A stretch of DNA of 64,000 nucleotides, taken from contig NC_084463.1 in NCBI RefSeq assembly GCF_027409185.1, positions 46,044,407 to 46,108,406 on the forward strand, read 5' to 3'. Positions 12,301 to 23,699 of this stretch are shown in pieces (the stretch's first letter is position 1; every line of letters starts with the position of its first letter). Under the pieces are notes generated by a model that ran no database searches, had not been told where the DNA came from, and saw only the letters and a program-made list of their open reading frames with translations. The stretch comes from Cynocephalus volans (taxonomy: Eukaryota; Chordata; Mammalia; Dermoptera; Cynocephalidae). The position numbers were made by a program, and so were the translations under genes.

Positions 12301-13317
12301 ATTTCTTACCCCAAGCTAAAGTTTCATTTTGCTTTGTTTTCTACTTTCACTAAGTGTCAGGCACGGGTTTTTACCAAACTGGCAGTTTCAAGTGTTTGCT
12401 AGACACAATAAGACCTTGTCCTACTCACGTCTAAACTGTAAAACAGAGCTTCTCAGTTGAAATGGGGACGGGGCCCAGGTGACCAACACGAGAGCCCCTC
12501 TCCCAGGGCCCCGGAGCCCATAGGACTCAGAGGAAGCCAGCTGACAACTCTCCTCAAGGCAGTTTGGATTGTTTGCAGTCTCAAAAAAACAAACAGACAA
12601 ACAGACAAAGTTGAACTTACGGGTCGCCCCATTATTCCCAAATTAATCTTTCTTTCTTTCCCCTTCACAGAAAAGGCTCCCGTAGTTTTGCAAACTTATG
12701 TAGAAAAGAGAAGGTACTAAGCAAAAAGGTAAAGTAGAGGCTGAGAGATGGGGTCAGGTGTTTGGGGACATAGGCAGAGGTGAGTTGTTTGGTTTTGTTG
12801 TGGTGCGTTTTGCTTTCTCACTGAAAGTTGACAGGAAAACTTCAGTCCCGTCTTGCGCGACTAGCAGGAGAAGGATGTGTCTGCCGTGGCCAGGTGGAGA
12901 ATGTGGCAGGAGCCCTGGTGACGGGACGCGGTGATGGCAGCCGGGCTGTGCAGGAGGGCAGAGGAGCTGCAGAAGCAGCCTGTGTCCGCCTCGCACGCTG
13001 CTCCATCCTGTCGGCACGCGGCTTCCTCCAGGCCGCTGGTGGATGCGGTAGGCAGGGCTTCCTTTGGCAAACTAGCCCAGCAGTTTCTAGGAAGCCAGGC
13101 CTCGGCCGCGAAGCCCTGGGCAAGGCACGCCCCCGCCTCCGGCTTCTGTTTTCTCACCCGGAGACCGTAGGGATGACGACGAGCCTGTTGTGCGGGCCTC
13201 ACAGAGTGGCGAGGAGGTTAACGAGGCTCATGGAGCGTGCCTGTGTCTGCCTCTTCCTCCAGGGGTGCCGGGGACAACGTCGACGACAGTAATATGAGTT
13301 CTCAGGGGATCCTCTCC

Positions 13318-13405
13318 CGATGAGGAAACAGGGAAGGGTGGCCGGGGTGCACGCCCAAGACCGCACACTGGAGAGTGTCACAGCTGGCATCAACTCTAGA
13401 ACCAG
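13318..13405 (+). repeat. Possible MIR fragment
   Basis: 'gatgaggaaacagggaaggg' followed by an 'agtgtcacagctggcat' motif resembles the MIR core. It is short and weak, and the same text recurs in copy B near 31837. Confidence 0.35.
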
Positions 13406-13529
13406 AGCCGCCAGAGGAGGTGGTGGCACTCCACCAGCTCATGAGTCAGATATCCAGAGCTGAAGGTCAGGCGCAGGGGTGGAACTGGGTGAGGCGAAGA
13501 CAGTCTCATTCGCTATCTTACTGTTTTCT

Positions 13530-13955
13530 GTTGCTTACAACAGAACACCTAAACCTGGGTCATTTTTAAAGAAACCGAGCATTTTTTTCTTACAGTTTAG
13601 GAGGCTGGAAAGTCCAAGCAGAGGGGGTACATCTAGTGAGGGTCTTAGTCCAGCGGGGCGGGGGGCACTCTCTGCAGAGTCAGGGGGTGGCACAGCGTAT
13701 CAGATGGCAAGAGGGCAAGAGCGTATGTCCACGCACTCTTTAGGAAGCCGCCAGTCCGGTTCCACGATAGCCCACGAACGAATTCGTTCATTCATGAGGG
13801 CAGAGTAGTCCTGATCCAGTCACCTCTTACAGGGCCCCACCTTTCAAACAGTGTTGTAGAATCTTCCACCCTCTTAATACAGTTACAGTGGGTGTCATGT
13901 TTCCACATGAACTTAGGAGGGGACATTCATTTGGACATAGCACTAACCTTGTCCC
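13530..13955 (-). mobile_element. MaLR-type solo LTR, antisense, in an intron
   Basis: The stretch from 'ctgttgcttacaacagaaca' to 'ggggacattcatttggacat' matches the reverse complement of a THE1/MST/MLT1-type LTR (ERVL-MaLR). No internal retroviral genes are present. It lies directly upstream of the exon at 13968 and is present in both segmental copies, so it predates the duplication. Confidence 0.65.
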
Positions 13956-16038
13956 TGACCCTGTCAGGTGGGGACTGTCAAACTGGCCACCTTGGAGATG
14001 AACCATCAGAGAGCCCAGATGAGGCAGCGGCAGCAGAAAAAGGCGAGTGTGTCTGTGACTGGGAGGGGCTCTAGGGAGTAGATGACAGGGGCCCCTCCCT
14101 TCCAGCTGGAGGCCTCCACATCCAAAGAGGAGACAGCTTCCACCCTAAGGGGCCTGCCTTCCTGTGGCCAGGGCATCTGAGATGCCTTTGTTAGGGACAC
14201 CAGGTCCAGGACCTGGAAGAGCTGGCCTAGAGGGGATTACAGAGTGAGGTGTGGCAGGAACCACGTAACCACTGTGACATGAAACGTTCACCACAGAGGT
14301 AGCTAGGGGGTACACGGTGTCTTTGGACGCCAGCTGGGGAGAGAGCAGTGTGGCCACAGAGGGGAGGCGCCCGAGGTTGCTCTGTGGCTCCAAGTGGAAA
14401 ACCTGGCTGGGGGGGGGGGTCCAGAAAGACGAGGTTGATAAGATTTTGATAGAATAAGCCAAGTGTGGACACCCAGGAGCTGGTGCTCATCACCACTACC
14501 ACCCCAATGTCACAGGGCATCGTCCCCTTCCTGGGAACCTATCTCAGCGACCTGGTGATGTTAGACGCTGCGATGGACGACTATGTGGATGTGAGTGAGC
14601 CTGGGGACGGGCAGCTCGGGGGCCAGGACCCTGAGGCTGGGGAGGGGAGAGCCCTTAGAACTCAGCACTCGGCAAACCTCCACTCACGAGACCTCACGGC
14701 TGCCCGTGTGCTGGGGGTGTCACGCCCTTCTCACCCGTGAGCGATGGAGCCTCCGCATAAGCCCCCACCCAGTCCCTGTTCTCCAAGTGGACAAGTCGCA
14801 GAGCTCAGCTGGACTCAGCCTCTCCCTTCGTTGCTTGCCATGGGAAGAGAGTGAGATCGGGCCCCTCTGATGTCAGGCAGCTTGGGAGTGGCCAGCAGCC
14901 CCTTCTGATCAGAGGCTTCAGCATCCTCACTTGTCATCAGGGAGGGTTGAGACAGAAGGTCCTCGATCCTCAGCTCCCATGTCATCCTTCTCCAGAGCTC
15001 AGAGCCTGACCTAGGTGCAAGCCCTGTTCTGTGCAAACCCCCTGACCCCGGTGGCCCTGGCCTTAGTGCAACACGGGAACGGGTGAGGATGGGGCTAGAA
15101 ATGGGCTAGGGGGCCTTTCTGAGAGACTCGGACCATCACTCTTTCAGGGAAAGGTATTCAACACCCAGAAAAGGCGGAAGGTGAGTAGCTGCGGCCCTCG
15201 CTTGAGGGAGCGTGGGGATGTGGAAGTCAGAGACGGCCCCTCTCACCCGGGCAGGACACTTCCTGCCTGCATCCCCTGCAACTCTGATGTATTAGGAAGA
15301 TTTGAGAGACGGAGGGGGGCATCCCATCCCACTGGAGGGTGTGGGAAGGGGACAGGAATCAAGGACACATTTCTGGGGGACAGACTGTTGGAACCCGACT
15401 CTGAGATCAGGTTGGGGCACGGATGGGATGGAAGGAGAGGAGGGTATCACTTGAGAGACAAGTCTGCCAACCAGCTCCCTGCTCCATCCCTCCCCCACAA
15501 GGCCCCTTTGGCATCTCCCACCCAGGCCCTGTCAGCATCCTGTTTTTTTCTGTGGCCCCAGGAAGTTAAAGTCCTCAGAGAGATCCAGCTCCTCCAGGTG
15601 GCAGCCAACAATTACCACATCGAGAAGGAGGAAGAATTCGGACACTGGTTTACCTCCACTGAGTGGCTCAGTGACAACGAGAGGTGAGGGCCTTGCAGGA
15701 ATTTGACGATAGTCAGGGCACAGGGGACTCTTTCTGGTGGCAGCTGCAGAGAGCCTGGGGCCATGGCTGTCTGGTCAGCCGCAGACCCTGTTGCACGGTG
15801 ACCCCTGGGGCACCAGGACTCCAGCTAGGGGGCACGCACTGGGAGGGAGAGCTGAGGTGTGGCTCCCGCTAGGTAGACTCGCAGCTGCCTCTCTGTCCTG
15901 CAGCTACAAGCTCTCCTGCCAGCTGGAGCCCCCATCCCACTAGGCCGGCGACACCCTCGAGGCAAAGAAGAGCAGGCCCAAGGAGGCCAGGCAGTGGCAA
16001 CGGCCTTCCCAGTTCCACCTCCGACCGGCCCTGATTCT

Positions 16039-16044
16039 AATAAA
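16039..16044 (+). terminator. Poly(A) signal of the copy A Ral-GEF gene
   Basis: AATAAA lies 96 bases after the stop codon at 15941-15943, so the 3'UTR would be short. Confidence 0.7.
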
Positions 16045-16079
16045 TTCAATCCCTTTTTCAGTTTTACCTATTAGAGTGG

Positions 16080-16311
16080 GTTGAATTATGTCCCCCCCAA
16101 ACTCACTTAAGCTTGAAATGGGTCCCCCAAGTTTTGTGGATTAGAAACTTAGTCCCCCGTGGGACTGTGAAGAGGGTGGGAAATCCGATTACGGTAATAT
16201 GAAAGGTGGAGCCTTGAAGAGGTGAGAGGATTGTAGGACCCTGCAGTAGTGAAAGGATTGAAAATGGTGGTCGGGGGCGTGGTTCTGGGGGCATTAAGAA
16301 GAAGAGGAGAG

Positions 16312-16342
<31 letters not shown>

Positions 16343-16514
16343 GCTCTCTCTGCTCCCACCATCATGCAAGGTGAGACCCCGAGTCACTGTCGCCACCACC
16401 AAATGGCATTTAGACTTCCCAGCCTCGGAAACTGAGAGAAATAAATGCCATTTCTCTTCATACATCGCCCAGTTTCAGGTATTCTCCTATAGCAACACTA
16501 AACGGACCAACACA
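16080..16514 (+). mobile_element. MaLR-type solo LTR
   Basis: It begins 'gttgaattatgtccccccc', ends 'tatagcaacactaaacggac' plus 'caacaca', and has an internal (CT)n at 16319-16342 and 'aaataaatgcc' near the R region. These are the ends typical of ERVL-MaLR LTRs. No coding remains; the second copy is at 34600-35034. Confidence 0.65.
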
Positions 16515-17724
16515 CCTATCTTTACCTGGAATCACAGGAGTGTTGTCTTTCTTGGTGTTTTCATTAAAATCAATATAGTCACGTTGCACGTTGTGCGTCT
16601 TTCAATATTTAATTTGACGATACCTGATCTTTGGAGATGGTGCCCTATGAACACAGACAGAATAACTGCTTGCGTTTCAACGTGACAGCGAGCTCCAGCA
16701 GCGCGCACACGCCACCATCTGTCTTTCCTGCTGAACCGACGGAAGAGCTCTTTCTCGCTGAAAGCTACTGCAAAGCTTTCTGCACCGATAGCAGTTGCGT
16801 GGAGCTGCATTTTCTCTTCTCTGTAGATTCTCAGGGTCTAATCTCCTGAGGGAGAAGTGGCAGATCATTTGGTGCTCGGTTTTAAAACATTGTCTCACTC
16901 CACATCTTCCCACGTTTTCTTGGAGGGGTGAGAAAGTTTAGATTTTTCAGCATTCTGTGGACACACACGTGTTTCCTTCTTTGAAGTGTGTCCATACGCA
17001 TGGTTCTCTGTCACCACCGTCTAGTTAAGTACACCAGTCCCTCAACAACACTGTTCAAATGTCAGTACCACAGGCCAGGAACCGTGAGCGAACACCTCAA
17101 GTGCTACCGTGCAAACTGGGGGCTCTCCCGTCGGCCCACAGTCCCTACACAAACAACAGATGGGCGTCATCATCAGTGTCCAGTCATGTCCCTCCTTTCC
17201 AAGTCTGTTTGGCAAGGGGTGGCTGTGCATCTGTTCCCTACTACACGCACAGACAGCAGCTTGTGTAGCTGTGTCGCCTCCCGGACTCCCAGTGATAAGC
17301 CATGTGGCAGTTAACAGAGACCGACGCTCACTCAGGAAAGGGAATTTGCCGACAAGGATGAAAGTGCAACAAAGAAACAAGAAGTGATGAGGCTGGAAAG
17401 GAAACTGGAATCAAATGTAAATAGAGGCGGGGAAAGTGGGCAACTGTGAGAATCTTGACACTTCTGCCATTGCAAAGACTCCCACTACTCAGCCACAGTG
17501 AAGGTGACCTTACACACACAAATAAGAGAACTTGTCAAAGGAACAGATAGCCCAGAAATAGTGATGCCAGTAGCACTGCACATTCAAGGAAATCCCAGAC
17601 GTATTTCACAGCCCTGAAAGTTCAAACAGTAAAATACTGGAAGCTCGTATGGTCATTCTTAAGAGTTCTGCGCTACCACGCCAAGCAAAGACTGCCCGCA
17701 CGTGTGTATATTTGCAGATGGGGT
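16515..17724. other. No gene seen; possible DNA-transposon scrap at 17335-17450
   Basis: I find no exon with family resemblance. The stretch at 17335-17450 translates to 'KKQEVMRLERKLESN', faintly like the N-terminal DNA-binding part of Tigger/Jerky transposase families. That is too weak to annotate separately. Confidence 0.4.
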
Positions 17725-17930
17725 GTAGCAGTGCTTCTCGGCTGGGGCAGTTTTGCCTCCCACAAGACACCTTGTAACACCTGTGGAGACATTTCTAGTT
17801 TTCACATGAAGGTTTCCACTGGCGTCTAGTAGGTAGCTACCATCATCTCCTACATCGCACCGTTTCATGCCGGGCAAAGAATTACCCAGCCCAAAATATC
17901 AAGATTGCCAAGGCTGAGAAGTCCCGATCG
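17725..17930 (+). mobile_element. MER5A-type hAT DNA transposon relic
   Basis: The order 'gcagtgcttctcggctgggg', 'tggagacatttctagtt', 'actggcgtctagtaggtag', 'aagaattacccagcccaaaa' and 'ccaaggctgagaa' follows the MER5A consensus from end to end. It is a non-autonomous element with no coding capacity, also at 36249-36454. Confidence 0.8.
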
Positions 17931-18777
17931 AGGGAAATCTTCTTTTCTCCCACCTTTGGGGACCGTTATTTTTATGTCGGTATTCTTTTATAGAACACCA
18001 TTTCTCCAATAATGCGAGGGGAAGCTTTTTCTAAAATCACGAACCGGATTCCGTAGAAAGGTGGGCGTAGGAGGAAGAATCTTAAAATGGCCTCATGACG
18101 TCCGCAACCTTTGCTCTCTGTGTCACCCTCCTCTTTTAAGTGTGGGAAGAATCTGTGATTTTTCCAGTCCGGGTGAATAGAGGAAAGCTGACAGGCTGCT
18201 GCCACCATGAATCTGGTCTGTTGTACAAGAAACCACGGAGCAGCCTGGAGAGACACCCTCCAGCTGAACTGTGGAAAGTTTCACGAGGTGGGGAACTGCA
18301 GTGGCCCCTAGGCTGAGGGCAGCCCACATTTGCCAGTCAGAAGCTGGGGCTCCCAGTCACACACCACCAGACACGAATGATGCCAACACCCTGAGTGAGG
18401 TCAGAAGCCCATTCTTTCCTGGGTGAGCCTTCAGATGACAACGCATTTCAGGTGACTACTTGACTGTGTCTGCTGTCATCACTTCTCATCCCTTCTATTC
18501 CAGGGAAGGTAGGTGCCCTTCCTTCTCTCCACGGCCTTCTCTTCCACCCCAGCACAGCACAGCTGCATCACTGCACCCATTTCCAGGGCTTCCTGTCCAC
18601 AGAACCCCCAGTGCCTCTGCACAAACGCATCTCTATTCCCATCAATCTGGACAAGCCTGAGAGTTTTCACAGAAACATTCGGGGGGAAAGTTAAAATCAC
18701 CACCAGGCAGGCGCCCCTTCCACTCTTGCCCTGTTGTTTCCCCCAAGTCACTCCCCTATCCCCTCCCCTCCTCTTTA

Positions 18778-20738
18778 CTAGATGAGCACATTTCTACTCA
18801 GTGAGCTGTCTTTGGCACACAGCTTTTTGAAATTTCGGGAAGCTTCCCTCCCCCCCCCCACCGGAGAGGGCAAAGAGGAAAAAGTGTGAATAATGTGGAG
18901 TTGTGTGAGTTCAAATTCCTTTAGTTTGAAAATCCAAAGAATTCCCATTGTCTGGATGAGAATTTCCAGCTGGGCTTCTCTGAGTCCTAAGGGCTGCGAG
19001 GGACTGGGCAGAGGAGCTCTCACGCTGGCCACCTGCGCCCCATCCCCATTTCAACTGAGCAGCTCTGGTTTTACAGTTGAGATTTCAGTTGTGCAGAGTT
19101 CCTTTGCTGTTACTAAACACTTGATAGTGTCCAACTGGCTCCAGCCTGTGCCTGACAGTTGATAAACACTGAATCCTGGGGCAGAACTGCTGGCCTAAGG
19201 TCCCAGAAAGATTGACAGGCCTCTTCAACCAGCTCATCGCAGCCTCCAGTGTCCCTGACCCCAGCGACTTCCAGGCTCACCGAGGAAGCAATGTTTAGCA
19301 CAACAGAGGTCCCCGGTCATCCCTGGTGCTCCTTCCCTGGTAGGGAGATGTCCTCCCTACCTCCCAATGTCTCTCCATGTCTTCTTCAGACAGTGAACAG
19401 ACGTGCCAGGCAGGGTACAGACAATGGCAGAGAGTGAGAAAAACGTCCTAAATGGTGGCTCTCCTGAGAAGGAAACACAAAAATCTATGAAACGGAAAGC
19501 AGTTCCCGGGCCTTCCAGCTGTGGTCCCCGAGGCAGGTGCTGATGACACGGTCGGCCACACTGTTGAACGGGGTAAAGGTGGCATGGACAGTTGCTGCCA
19601 GGTGCTCCTTGACCTTCTTGTTCTACTGGGACCAGCGGGGGTTCCGGTGGTCACAGGGCACCACCTTCTTGCACACCTACTAGAGAGGAGGAGAACTTTG
19701 CGGGGGCATGGCCCACCCCAGTTCAGAATCCACAGTATCCTGCAGTCCCCGGGCAGGTGACGGTGGTCTGAGCTGGAGCCCAGGAAGCTCAGCATGTGGC
19801 CGGAGGCTGGCAGGAGTCCCTGGGTTGGGTTCTCTACCCACTGAGGGTATTTAAGTACCTGATGTCCCAGGCCTACCACTGCTGACGAAGGGTCTGTACC
19901 ACTGCAGCCAGGTTATTCTCACCAGCCCCACCCCCAGAAGCTGTGCCGGGCATGCACATCTCAAGGTGGCATCTTAACCCATCCTAATGAGTCCTCTGGT
20001 CCATTTCCCCAGTCAGATTCACACTCCCTTTGGAAGCTACAACTAGGGGCTCTACTTGGGCCTCTGCTACTGTGTCTAGTCCACATCAGGTGCTAAATAA
20101 GTGCTGAAGCTGGTGAAGCCTCCTGGCAGGGTGGGTGGAACGGACCCATGGACCTGCCTGCACCTCAGTGAGCATCCTCCATCCCCAAATGGACCAGGGC
20201 CTGGCCTTGCTTCCCATACGTCCCAACTCATTTGATCTTCACAGTCACTCCGTGCACCTGGTGCTGTCGGTGCCCCATCTGTACTGTTGACGTGTGGAGA
20301 GGAACGTCACAGGCATTATAAAACTAGGTCAGTTCACGTGGTCAGTAAGATGCGTAACTGATACCAGACCCAGATCACTGCACTCTGGTCACGAATGGCT
20401 GGTCTGGGACATCAGGTGCAAGAAGGAAGCCTGTCTAGGCCCCACTCTGCAGAGCCGAGCCACTCACCGTGTCCATCAGCATCACCTGCTCTGCCAACAG
20501 CTTGGGAGAGAATGCCATGATGTCACGCATGTCCACACTGGGCTGGTTCATCGTATCACAGGACAGGGGTAGAAGGGCTCTGGAGATCGCTCAAGTTCCA
20601 GCTCCATCACTGGAGGTGACCACTTCCCTGCCCCTGGTGTGGGCTCGGAAGATGGTCATGGATCCAGTCCTACAGGTGACTCTGGGTGCAGAGCAGGCAA
20701 GGCTGGCTCTAGAGCCTGTGTGGGAAGTGCCCGTTCTT
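18778..20738 (-). pseudogene. Antisense RALGDS-like relic (copy A)
   Basis: On the minus strand three exon remnants follow RALGDS/RGL4 order. At 20738-20468 is the linker plus 'DIMAFSPKLLAEQVMLMDT' with an intact GT donor; there is an in-frame TGA, and the acceptor AG has become GG. At 19679-19490 is the start of the RasGEF domain (KKVVPCDHRNPRWSQ, then KVKEHLAATVHATITPFNSV), whose first codon is now TAG; a second stop follows WSQ and the C-terminal part is lost. At ~18850-18781 is 'ASRNFKKLCAKDSSLSRNVL' then a stop. Intron text between the last two also matches the plus-strand gene's intron near 12400-12560. The exon encoding 'RNFSSVHAILSALQ' is missing. It is a fossil of an older, inverted paralogue; the duplicate lies at 37302-39255. 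Confidence 0.8.
20225..20395 (+). repeat. MIR element relic
   Basis: 'actcatttgatcttcacagt' followed by a '...gtcagtaagatgcgtaactgataccagaccc...' tail has the MIR pattern. It sits just outside the antisense relic's exon and recurs at 38742-38912. Confidence 0.5.
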
Positions 20739-20909
20739 CCGGTCATGAAGCAGGTGCAGGAAAAAAAAAAAAGAAAAAAAAAGCTTCACCAGTATCACCA
20801 TTTAATGAGGTCAATGGCTCATTTAACGTAACAGGCATTATGACCTTGGACAGTTCCTATGTAACAAGACTACTGAAAATGTTTCATCCAATATACACAC
20901 AGCAAAAGA

Positions 20910-21500
20910 CAATTAGCCCAATTTAAAAAATGGTCAGAGGAAGAGTCGGCCAGTTCGCTCTGTTGGTTAGAGTGTGGTGTTCTCATACCAAGATCAAGGC
21001 TTAGGATCCCCACACAGGCCAGCCGCCGTAACAAACCAACCACAAACCTGCTCAGATAATTCAAATAAGCATTTCTCTAAGTGAGATATAGGAAAGCCCA
21101 ATAAGCACCGAAAGAGATATTCGTCGTCACCCATAAGGAAATGTCTATCAATACCGCAGTGACATAATGTGTCGTAGCCGTTAGAAGGGCTGTAAATCAA
21201 AAAGACAGTCAAGACAAAGTGTTCACAAGGCTATGGAGATATCACAACCCTCATATATTGACGGAGAGACTGGAAAATGCTACAGACTGCCAGGAAATCA
21301 GGTCGGTAGTTTTTCGAAATGTGAAATGTAAACTTACTAGGTGCCCCAGCAATCCTACCGCTGGGTCCATACGAACGAAAACTGAAAATCTGTCCACACA
21401 AAAGTTTGTACATGAAACCTCAGATCAGCCCCACTTACACTAGTCAAACAGTCAAAACCACACAGAACGCCAAGGAAGAATACTGAAAGCTGCATGAGAG
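20910..21500 (+). mobile_element. Old L1 3'-region fragment split by a SINE
   Basis: 'gcccaatttaaaaaatggtc' and, after the SINE, 'attcaaataagcatttctct' plus 'cccagcaatcctaccgctgg' are the C-terminal ORF2 landmarks of an old L1 in plus orientation. It is heavily broken, and homologous stretches are found at 39427, in the 8-kb units and at their ends. Confidence 0.7.
20945..21046 (+). mobile_element. tRNA-derived SINE inside the L1 fragment
   Basis: 'gccagttcgctctgttggtt' and 'aggatccccacacaggccag' are the A- and B-box-like parts of a short tRNA-type SINE inserted into L1 text. The same insertion is present at 39460, 47461, 55454 and 63433, so all five loci descend from one event. Confidence 0.75.
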
Positions 21501-21505
<5 letters not shown>

Positions 21506-21556
<51 letters not shown>

Positions 21557-21589
21557 TCTCTCATACAAACTGACACACACACACAGACA

Positions 21590-21643
<54 letters not shown>
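21506..21643 (+). repeat. (CA)n microsatellite, expanded
   Basis: Two long CA runs are separated by 'gaatctctcatacaaactga'. The copy B equivalent (40021-40145) is shorter in CA and instead expanded in ACTC. Confidence 0.95.
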
Positions 21644-21645
<2 letters not shown>

Positions 21646-22019
21646 CACTCACTCACTAAGTCACTCACTCACAAGAAAGTCCTAATACGGATTTCAGTAA
21701 ATTCTTCAACAGAAAACGCCCAGTCCAGGAGAGAAAGAGATCTTATAGTCAAATAAAAAATTCAACAACAACAACAACAAGACAAGAGCACTGTACCGGA
21801 CAAGAGCATCCTTCAAACAGGGAGAGAGACAATCCTCTCCCAGACAGACGAAGGCCGAGAGGATCCCCCACAGCAGACCGCTCTCCCAAAGCGCTGCACA
21901 GGGCTCTTCCAACTCAAAGATGACGCTGACGTGCCCCAGCACCACGTCCGCAGGGATGAAAGTCAACAGTCATGGAAGTAGAAATACAAAGAACACACTC
22001 AACCTACAAGGAAGACGAC

Positions 22020-22540
22020 AAATCCGCTCCCCGCCCTCCCCCAGGGGCCTCGTCCCCACCGCCCTCGCAATCGCAGCAGCGGCGATGGCTCACCAGGCCC
22101 GGGACCCCAAGACACGGCCCGTGACCAGGAAGCCACAGCCCAGCTGCACCTGCTATTCCGGTCTGGCCCCCGCACCGCCCCCGACCGGCTGCTCCCGCAG
22201 CAGCCCTGGGACAAGGCGATCCTGCGTGCTGGGGACGGACGGACGGAAGGACGGACGGACGGCGGGGCAGCGCTGGGCTCCACCGGAGGGGAGGAGGGCG
22301 TCCCAGCCTCCTGTCTCTGCCAGCGCCGGGCACCCCGCCCGCCATCTGCATCCCTCCCTGCTGGCCTCCGCCGCCCCTCCTGAACTCAGGACCCGGGGAA
22401 CCCTCCTAATGCACCCCGTGCCGCCTCCGTCTCAGCCCGACCACCCTACTCCCCTGCCTCGCTCGGGAGGTACAGCCCCCTCACCCGGGTCCTACCGGCT
22501 CCACCACGCCGCTCCCCTCGCAGGTCTCTCCCTGGTGTGG
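22020..22540 (-). promoter_or_regulatory. CpG-rich module, diverged copy
   Basis: This GC- and CpG-rich stretch carries a GGAC repeat (22233-22262) and resembles the modules of the 8-kb array. Its minus-strand splice donor is degraded (…GAGCCG then gtagga at 22496). From 22263 on it is clearly more distant from the array than from 22020 to 22262. Promoter activity is inference only. Confidence 0.4.
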
Positions 22541-22744
22541 CAATTCCTCCAGGAGCGTGGAGGTTTGGCCGCTAAGTTTCTGTTCCCTGGCAAGTGCTGC
22601 GGGAAGGGCTTTCTTCCCTCGTGTCCCACAACTTTCCCGCGTTCTGTCTCTGACCTTCTGTCCACCTGTTATTTCAGCTGTCGTCAACGGTCAGAGGTAC
22701 TTTTTGAAAGCTGACTTGAGTGCTGTCTCTAAAGGATACAACCT

Positions 22745-22910
22745 GAGGTCTGCTATCTTCAAACCAAAAGAGATTCCTCACCTGAACCCAACTCTGCTGG
22801 GACTTTGATCTCCACCTTCCATGCTCCAGATCTCTGAGGAATAAATTGATGTTGGATATAAGCTACCCACACTATGGTACTTTGTTACAGCAGCCCGAAC
22901 TGACTCAGAC
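22745..22910 (+). mobile_element. LTR 3'-end fragment (MaLR/MLT1-like)
   Basis: 'gaggaataaattgatgttgg' and 'ggtactttgttacagcagcc' followed by 'cgaactgactcagaca' match the R-U5 end of MLT1-like LTRs. The 5' part is not recognisable. Confidence 0.55.
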
Positions 22911-23149
22911 AGAAGTGACATCCCATCACTTGTGCTGTGTTCTCCTGGTCAGAAGGAAGTGGCTAACCACTTAGTGCTGGGAGCCATTCATTGTGCAGGC
23001 TGCCACCACATAGGCCGAGGTAAAGCCCATGGGACTGATTCTAAATATCATAGGAAGGCAGTGAAAAGTTTACTATTAGGAGATGACAATACCTGAAATT
23101 AATTTCAGTGTGTTATCACTGCAGGGGGGAAAAAAACACCCCAAAAAAC

Positions 23150-23240
23150 CTGGTCACAACAAAGGACTTTCCCAAGATTACACTGCTGGAACTCAGGTCT
23201 CTTTGAATTGTATCTCCTGCTATATTTCACTCTTTTTTGT
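23150..23240 (+). repeat. MIR fragment
   Basis: 'gactttcccaagattacact' and 'ggaactcaggtctctttgaa' follow the MIR core ('...cccaaggtcacacagct...gaacccaggtctg...'). Confidence 0.45.
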
Positions 23241-23283
23241 AATTCAAATATCTCCACGTATGTGCACTATGTACATTTGACAC

Positions 23284-23699
23284 TGTATTCATTCCCTTTT
23301 GTGTTGCTCTAACAGAATACCTGGATCTGGGTAATTTATAAGGAAAATGAAATTTATTTGCTTACAGTTTCTGAGGCTGGGAAGTCCAAAGTCCATCTGG
23401 AGGTGGTGACAGCAACCCAGGGGTCTCGCATTGCAAGATGGTGGAAGCAGAGAGAGGAGAGAGCAAGACAGATTTTTCTCTTCTTTTAAAGCTCTCAGAA
23501 CCACACCCCTGACCACCATCTTTAATCCATTCAGCACAGTCCCACAATCCGATCCCCTCCAAGGCTCTGCCTTTCAATTACCATAACAGGATTTCCCACC
23601 CTCTTAACAATCACAGTGGGGGCTAAGTTTCTAATACATAAAATGCAGGGGATTCAAGCTTCAATGACTTTTGGGGGGACATAATTCAATCCACTACAG
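23284..23699 (-). mobile_element. MaLR-type solo LTR, antisense
   Basis: It starts 'tgtattcattcccttttgtg', contains 'tgggtaatttataaggaaaa', 'ccaccctcttaacaatcaca' and 'ggggggacataattcaatcc', and ends 'actaca'. This is the reverse complement of an MST/THE-like LTR. It lies 450 bp upstream of the first exon of the Ral-GEF gene, but points away from it. Confidence 0.75.

Larger units (their letters stand above)
8541..15943 (+). pseudogene. 5'-truncated RALGDS/RGL4-like Ral-GEF gene (copy A)
   Basis: The copy has eleven exons, all with splice sites: 8541-8734, 10106-10299, 10462-10754, 11446-11661, 12025-12128, 12671-12728, 13968-14042 (GC donor), 14516-14590, 15148-15180, 15562-15683 and 15904-15943 (stop TAG). 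They join in frame to 467 codons plus stop: REM halves, a Pro-rich linker, then a CDC25/RasGEF domain with SIWSQRHKKGKEHLAPT, HWIKVAR, NFSSVHAILSALQS and GIVPFLGTYLSDLVMLD. The two N-terminal exons of copy B (24150-24287, 24889-24999) have no counterpart, because the duplication edge at 8472 cuts the intron before the first exon here. No start codon is therefore visible. No exon carries a stop or frameshift, so it might still be expressed from a foreign promoter. Versus copy B I count 12 exon differences, 9 amino-acid changing. Confidence 0.85.
8472..22262. repeat. Segmental duplication copy A (~13.8 kb)
   Basis: This block is collinear with 26982-40757 in the same orientation, at an estimated 98-99 % identity by eye, across exons, introns, LTRs, MER5A and the antisense relic. 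The left edge is sharp: similarity begins at 'tccaggccccagttctctgg' (8472 versus 26982), while 8471 and 26981 have unrelated flanks. High identity ends at a GGAC repeat near 22262/40757. Beyond that the two sides are only distantly similar. Small indels drift the offset from 18510 to about 18525. Confidence 0.92.

Noticed and set aside
9301..14520. Many 60-150 codon frames on both strands within the Ral-GEF introns and antisense to its exons
   Set aside because: They are shadows: each overlaps splice-defined exons in another frame or covers intron DNA without conservation or family match.
16630..16850. 'GDGALTQ'/'MVPYEHRQNN'-like text resembling the VVPY start of the RasGEF domain
   Set aside because: Similarity covers only about 20 bases, has no splice site, and the following sequence is unlike RasGEF.
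21355..21685. Frames rich in His-Thr or Val-Cys over (CA)n, and Ser-Leu or His-Thr frames at 24190-24728
   Set aside because: They are translations of microsatellites in all frames, not genes.
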